Assembly: GCA_029262715.1 (NCBI GenBank)
Contig: JAJCYX010000068.1
Coordinates: forward strand, 1-8,930
Source of the DNA: Chloroflexota bacterium
Lineage (GTDB): Bacteria; Chloroflexota; Dehalococcoidia; Lucifugimonadales; Lucifugimonadaceae
Length of the DNA stretch: 8,930 nt
Direction: 5' to 3'
The notes beneath the pieces are model-generated. The model saw nothing but the letters and a program-made list of their open reading frames with translations, was not told where the DNA came from and did no database searches. A program made the translations under genes and the position numbers. Of the stretch, positions 6,658 to 8,930 are shown one piece after another (within the stretch, counting starts at the first letter, position 1; the number at the start of each line of letters is the position of its first letter).

Positions 6658-6670
6658 CAGGTGATACCTG
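6658..6670. repeat. Inverted repeat CAGGT-GAT-ACCTG ahead of ino1
   Basis: Perfect 5-bp arms with a 3-nt spacer, 33-45 nt upstream of the ino1 start codon. Flanking CTG (6653-6655) and CAG (6672-6674) could lengthen the stem with a small bulge. It could be an operator half-site pair or a hairpin in the ino1 leader. Confidence 0.4.
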
Positions 6671-6803
6671 TCAGTTTTGAGTCTTCGATTGATTCGGGCC
6701 GTTGCTGCGCGTGCGTGAATCCAAAATGGGTCTTCACAGCGAGAACGATCACAGAATAGGACCAGACGCTTAGTAACAAGCGGAGAATCATCGCTATCCC
6801 GGG

Positions 6804-6825
6804 CCAAATAGTTCCGCGATGTTCC
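6804..6825. promoter_or_regulatory. Candidate operator: CCAAATAGTTCC plus phased GTTCC repeat upstream of ino1
   Basis: GTTCC occurs at 6811-6815 and 6821-6825, exactly 10 bp apart. CCAAATAGTTCC (6804-6815) matches CCATATAGTTCC (7808-7819) in front of the regulator gene at 11 of 12 bases. If the TTGTTA/TATTCT pair is the ino1 promoter, the site sits upstream of the -35, an activator-type position. Binding by the adjacent HTH protein is inference. Confidence 0.45.
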
Positions 6826-6846
6826 AAACGACAGCCATCCAATTAC

Positions 6847-7797
6847 TTAAAGCTGAACCTGAACAGACTCAGCGACCTCTTCAAGGGTCTGCACCGGAAC
6901 AAAGGGATTCGTACCGTTCCACAGGTAGTCGAAATGGTTCCTGAGCAAGCCGTAGTAATCGGCACCTGCGGCGATCTGAAGCATCGGCACGAGTCCTTCG
7001 ATGGTCACGTGATCGACCGCGCTGTTCGCACGGCCGAAATGGTAGGTCTCGACAAACGCGCATCGGTTCGTGAGTACAAGATACGCAGACGGCCAGTGAT
7101 CCAGAAATCGCACATCCAGTCTGAAGTTTTTACTCTCCCGGCTGGCCTTCTTCAGAGATGCGATCACGTTGAGGCTGCGCCACGAATCGCCGAACAGAGG
7201 CCCGGCTCGGAACAACGCATCGTCAGCAAACTGCTCACCGTCTTCAGCCACCGTTCGCGCCCTGGCGAACTGACCGGTCGGGCTGACCAGCAGTGCTCGA
7301 ACGCTGACTGCGTGATCTTCAGCGGCCATTCGTCGCAGTATCACGGCGTGGTCTCTGTCGCCAAAGAACTCACGCAACCCGACGCCCTGCAACAGCACTT
7401 CACCTTCTGCTGACTCAAGTGCCTGTGCGATCGCAGCGGGTGTCGCTGGGTCCTGTCGACGCGGGCCGAGTATTCCGGAAATGCCCTGATCCACAGCACT
7501 CGACATCATCCGGTTCAGGTGAGAGACGGTTGACCTTAGCTCTTGCCGATCTTGCAAGTAGGAGTCAGATCGGGTGATGGCAGTGCCAGAGCCGGGTTCA
7601 CGTTGCGACATCTTTGCAGGTGCGGCTGATGGCGCAGTTACTGCAGGGTTCAATAGTGCTTCAAGCGATTCTTCGGTTATGAGCCAGGTCGTTCCGATTC
7701 GACTTGCGGGAATCAGTCCCTGTTTGAGCCACTTGTAGACCGTCTTGTCGCTTACATTTAGTCTGCTGGCGACGTCCTGTACTTTTAGTCCTGCCAT
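6847..7797 (-). CDS. HTH (excisionase/MerR-like) transcription regulator with degenerate PLD-like C-terminal domain
   Basis: This is a 316-residue predicted DNA-binding regulator. Residues 4-49 form a winged-helix HTH of the excisionase/BldC type: LKVQDVASRLNVSDKTVYKWLKQG, then the wing RIGTTWLI and ESLEALL. A Pro/Ala/Ser-rich linker (about 50-75) and a short, possibly helical stretch (80-100) follow. Residues 120-300 resemble the phospholipase-D-like sensory domain found behind HTH domains: EVLLQGVGLREFF, VRALLVSP, YLVLTNRCAFVETYHFG and the end motif HFDYLW. I see no catalytic HxK motif, so it probably binds rather than hydrolyses a ligand. No known symbol is assigned. It lies upstream of ino1-pimA-pgsA on the same strand and probably controls them. 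ATG 7797 begins at the first HTH strand, with TGGAA about 8 nt upstream. Phased repeats in its own leader suggest autoregulation. Confidence 0.75.
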   Translation of the reverse strand: MAGLKVQDVASRLNVSDKTVYKWLKQGLIPASRIGTTWLITEESLEALLNPAVTAPSAAPAKMSQREPGSGTAITRSDSYLQDRQELRSTVSHLNRMMSSAVDQGISGILGPRRQDPATPAAIAQALESAEGEVLLQGVGLREFFGDRDHAVILRRMAAEDHAVSVRALLVSPTGQFARARTVAEDGEQFADDALFRAGPLFGDSWRSLNVIASLKKASRESKNFRLDVRFLDHWPSAYLVLTNRCAFVETYHFGRANSAVDHVTIEGLVPMLQIAAGADYYGLLRNHFDYLWNGTNPFVPVQTLEEVAESVQVQL

Positions 7798-7912
7798 GGC
7801 AATTGTTCCATATAGTTCCTAATTAGTTATAAGGAGTATACATAACATCATAAAAGTGCAGATAAGAGTCTGGATGTCGTATTACGAGATCTAGGCAACG
7901 CCGCAAAAGTGT
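7798..7912. promoter_or_regulatory. AT-rich promoter region of the regulator-lipid operon
   Basis: These 115 nt between the dehydrogenase stop and the regulator ATG are much more AT-rich than their surroundings. On the minus strand two good -10-like hexamers are present, TATACT (7835-7840) and TATAAC (7826-7831), without a clear -35. CTAATTAG (7819-7826) is an 8-bp palindrome. GTTAT (7826-7830) and ATAAC (7842-7846) form a dyad over the -10 elements. No convincing terminator for the preceding dehydrogenase gene is seen. Confidence 0.5.
7805..7819. promoter_or_regulatory. Candidate autoregulatory operator: GTTCC direct repeats, 10-bp period
   Basis: GTTCC at 7805-7809 and 7815-7819 are spaced by one helical turn with AT-rich sequence between, and a weaker GTTAT follows at 7826. 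The site lies between the -10-like hexamers and the start codon of the regulator, a repressor-type position. BldC-type HTH proteins are known to bind head-to-tail on direct repeats, which fits this arrangement. Confidence 0.45.
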
Positions 7913-8818
7913 CTAGGAATTCGAGGGGCGACCGTCGATGACAGTGTCCGCATCTCGTTCCTGTAGACGAGCCACAACGGCCACGGCCTCTTCACCCCAA
8001 CCTTCGGCCAATGCAGCAGCAAGTCTCTCTTTGCCGACTGACGTGACCGGCATTGGAATGTCGAGTTGCTCAGCAAGCTCAAGGGCAAGCCGGACGTCTT
8101 TATGACCGAGCGCCAGCATGAAGCCAGGGGTGAAATCGCGCTGGAGGACAGAGTCCTTCCATTGAGCCAGGGTTGCGCTGTTCCCGGAGCTGGCTGTGAC
8201 GACATCTAATAGCACGTTGGCATCTACACCAGCCTTGACACCCATGCTGAACGCTTCGGCGATTACAACGTTCGTCGTCATCCCGATGAGGTTGTTCACA
8301 AGCTTCGTCACAGAACCTGCGCCAATATCACCGCACCGATAGATCTTGTCGGAACTGCCAATCGCAGAAAGAACCGGGAACGCTTCCTCAAAATCCTCTT
8401 CAGAGCCACCAATCATCAGGCTCAAAGTCCCGGCTTCCGCACCACCAACGCCACCACTGACCGGGGCATCCATGTAGCGCTTGCCACGTGAACGCGCCTC
8501 AGATTCGACAGAGCGTGAGGTGTCAGCGCCAACAGTGCTGAGGTCAATTCCGATTGCACCTGTCTCGAGGTTGGCTAACAGGCCATAATCACCCTGCCAC
8601 GTCCCGGTAACTTCAACAGGACCGGGCAATGAAGTGAAAACGAACTCGGCTCGGGGAGCGACTCCAACTGCGGAAGAGGCGGCTTCTGCTCCCAATTCGA
8701 CAAGGACCTCTACAGCTTCAGGACGCACATCGAAGACAGTCACAGCATGGCCGGCCTGCACAAGGTTGCGCGCCATGTGGGCACCCATTCGGCCCAACCC
8801 AACGAAACCAACTCTCAT
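7913..8818 (-). CDS. NAD(P)-dependent beta-hydroxyacid dehydrogenase (3-hydroxyisobutyrate dehydrogenase family)
   Basis: This 301-residue cytoplasmic oxidoreductase probably oxidises a 3-hydroxycarboxylate such as 3-hydroxyisobutyrate, or reduces a semialdehyde. The N-terminal Rossmann motif is GFVGLGRMG (4-12), followed by VFDVRPE (28-34), whose Asp suggests NAD over NADP. The substrate signature DAPVSGG is at 117-123. The catalytic lysine K172 and N176 lie in GAGSVTKLVNNLI, and the C-terminal GHKDVRLAL contains K240. The length is normal for the family. Start: ATG 8818 with an excellent GGAGGT 8 nt upstream. An ATG at 8869 would add 17 non-family residues and overlap the preceding gene. 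It probably forms an operon with the gamma-glutamyltransferase-like gene, 28 nt upstream. Tartronate semialdehyde reductase or a related succinic semialdehyde reductase activity is the main alternative. Confidence 0.87.
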   Translation of the reverse strand: MRVGFVGLGRMGAHMARNLVQAGHAVTVFDVRPEAVEVLVELGAEAASSAVGVAPRAEFVFTSLPGPVEVTGTWQGDYGLLANLETGAIGIDLSTVGADTSRSVESEARSRGKRYMDAPVSGGVGGAEAGTLSLMIGGSEEDFEEAFPVLSAIGSSDKIYRCGDIGAGSVTKLVNNLIGMTTNVVIAEAFSMGVKAGVDANVLLDVVTASSGNSATLAQWKDSVLQRDFTPGFMLALGHKDVRLALELAEQLDIPMPVTSVGKERLAAALAEGWGEEAVAVVARLQERDADTVIDGRPSNS

Positions 8819-8826
8819 CTGGCCAG

Positions 8827-8832
8827 ACCTCC
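8827..8832 (-). promoter_or_regulatory. Ribosome binding site deciding dehydrogenase start at 8818
   Basis: A perfect GGAGGT on the minus strand, 8 nt before the ATG at 8818. It is the best ribosome binding site in the window and rules in favour of the shorter protein. Confidence 0.85.
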
Positions 8833-8846
8833 GATCGAAAGACCGA

Positions 8847-8930
8847 CTACCAGCCAACAGCTTCGCCATCTTTGCGAGGTTCAGAACCGGCAGTCAGAAT
8901 TCCTGTCTCCGGGTCTCGAGAGATCAACTG
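8847..8930 (-). CDS. Probable gamma-glutamyltransferase-family protein, last 27 residues (5' part outside window)
   Basis: A minus-strand frame open from the window edge ends at TAG 8847-8849. Its end, TAGSEPRKDGEAVGW, closely follows the usual C-terminus of gamma-glutamyltransferases (Ntn hydrolases), which finish in a 'GAsDPRxDGxAxGy/w' pattern. The preceding ISRDPETGIL also fits. Family members cleave gamma-glutamyl bonds of glutathione or related amides, often outside the membrane, but only the tail is visible. It stops 28 nt before the dehydrogenase start, with that gene's ribosome binding site in the gap, so the two are probably co-transcribed. Confidence 0.65.
   Translation of the reverse strand, partial: QLISRDPETGILTAGSEPRKDGEAVGW

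Larger units (their letters stand above)
6626..6846. promoter_or_regulatory. ino1 upstream region (221 nt) with candidate promoter and repeats
   Basis: This gap lies between the regulator stop and the ino1 ATG and is the largest in the operon. On the minus strand TTGTTA (6774-6779) and TATTCT (6753-6758) form a weak -35/-10 pair with only 15 nt spacing. Upstream of it lie phased GTTCC repeats (6811-6825), spanned by a possible CATCGC/GCGATG stem (6789-6794 with 6816-6821). A CAGGT-GAT-ACCTG dyad (6658-6670) lies close to ino1. A 74-codon TTG-started frame (6842-6618) runs through it but has no ribosome binding site. A dedicated ino1 promoter is inference. Confidence 0.35.

Noticed and set aside
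6618..6842. 74-codon minus-strand frame between regulator and ino1, with a hydrophobic stretch and an 8-nt overlap with the ino1 start
   Set aside because: It starts with TTG, has no ribosome binding site, ends in unconvincing low-identity sequence, and runs through the region expected to hold the ino1 promoter. The stop overlap with ino1 is attractive but not enough; conservation in relatives would be needed.
6934..7413. 159-codon plus-strand frame opposite the regulator gene
   Set aside because: It is antisense to the PLD-like domain of the regulator, with no ribosome binding site or domain of its own.
7890..7917. Direct repeat TCTAGG at 7890 and 7912
   Set aside because: Six bases only, and one copy includes the dehydrogenase stop codon; no flanking similarity to suggest an attachment site or transposon footprint.
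8819..8869. 17-residue N-terminal extension of the dehydrogenase from ATG 8869
   Set aside because: The ATG at 8818 has a perfect GGAGGT, and the extension overlaps the end of the upstream gamma-glutamyltransferase-like gene in another frame.

Overview
The window looks like chromosomal DNA of a free-living bacterium of moderate GC content. My best guess is an uncultivated Chloroflexota lineage (Dehalococcoidia/SAR202-like). This rests on the gene families seen: a peptidase-MA-type exported metalloprotease with a proline/threonine-rich tail, a TIM-barrel amidohydrolase, a hydroxyisobutyrate-type dehydrogenase and a gamma-glutamyltransferase-like neighbour. An actinobacterium is the main alternative, because the central operon uses actinobacterial-type inositol-lipid enzymes. 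I see no mobile element, CRISPR array, tRNA or rRNA.

Layout. Positions 1-467 (+) hold the 3' end of an amidohydrolase that begins outside the window. Positions 490-1965 (-) encode an exported, probably membrane-anchored gluzincin metalloprotease that converges on it. A divergent intergenic region with two inverted repeats (about 1966-2099) separates the protease from a soluble alkaline-phosphatase-superfamily phosphodiesterase (2100-3563, +, TTG start). That gene in turn converges, with a 6-nt gap, on a minus-strand block covering the rest of the window. In transcription order (right to left) the block is: the C-terminal end of a probable gamma-glutamyltransferase (8930-8847), a beta-hydroxyacid dehydrogenase (8818-7913), an AT-rich promoter region, a HTH regulator with a PLD-like C-terminal domain (7797-6847), inositol-3-phosphate synthase (6625-5486), a PimA-like mannosyltransferase (5396-4242) and a CDP-alcohol phosphatidyltransferase of the PI-phosphate synthase type (4193-3570).

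How they work together. The last three genes form a short route to inositol phospholipid glycolipids. Ino1 makes inositol phosphate from glucose-6-phosphate. The CDP-alcohol phosphotransferase joins it to CDP-diacylglycerol. The glycosyltransferase mannosylates the resulting phosphatidylinositol. The HTH-PLD protein lies immediately upstream and is the natural candidate regulator. GTTCC direct repeats with an exact 10-bp period occur both in front of the regulator and between the regulator and ino1, which suggests autoregulation plus control of the lipid operon. Each lipid gene is preceded by an inverted repeat, the strongest being a 10-bp perfect stem between ino1 and pimA.

Several starts were moved from the longest possible reading frame to sites supported by a ribosome binding site: TTG 2100, ATG 5396 and ATG 8818. 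All functional assignments are from motif reading only; no database search was run.
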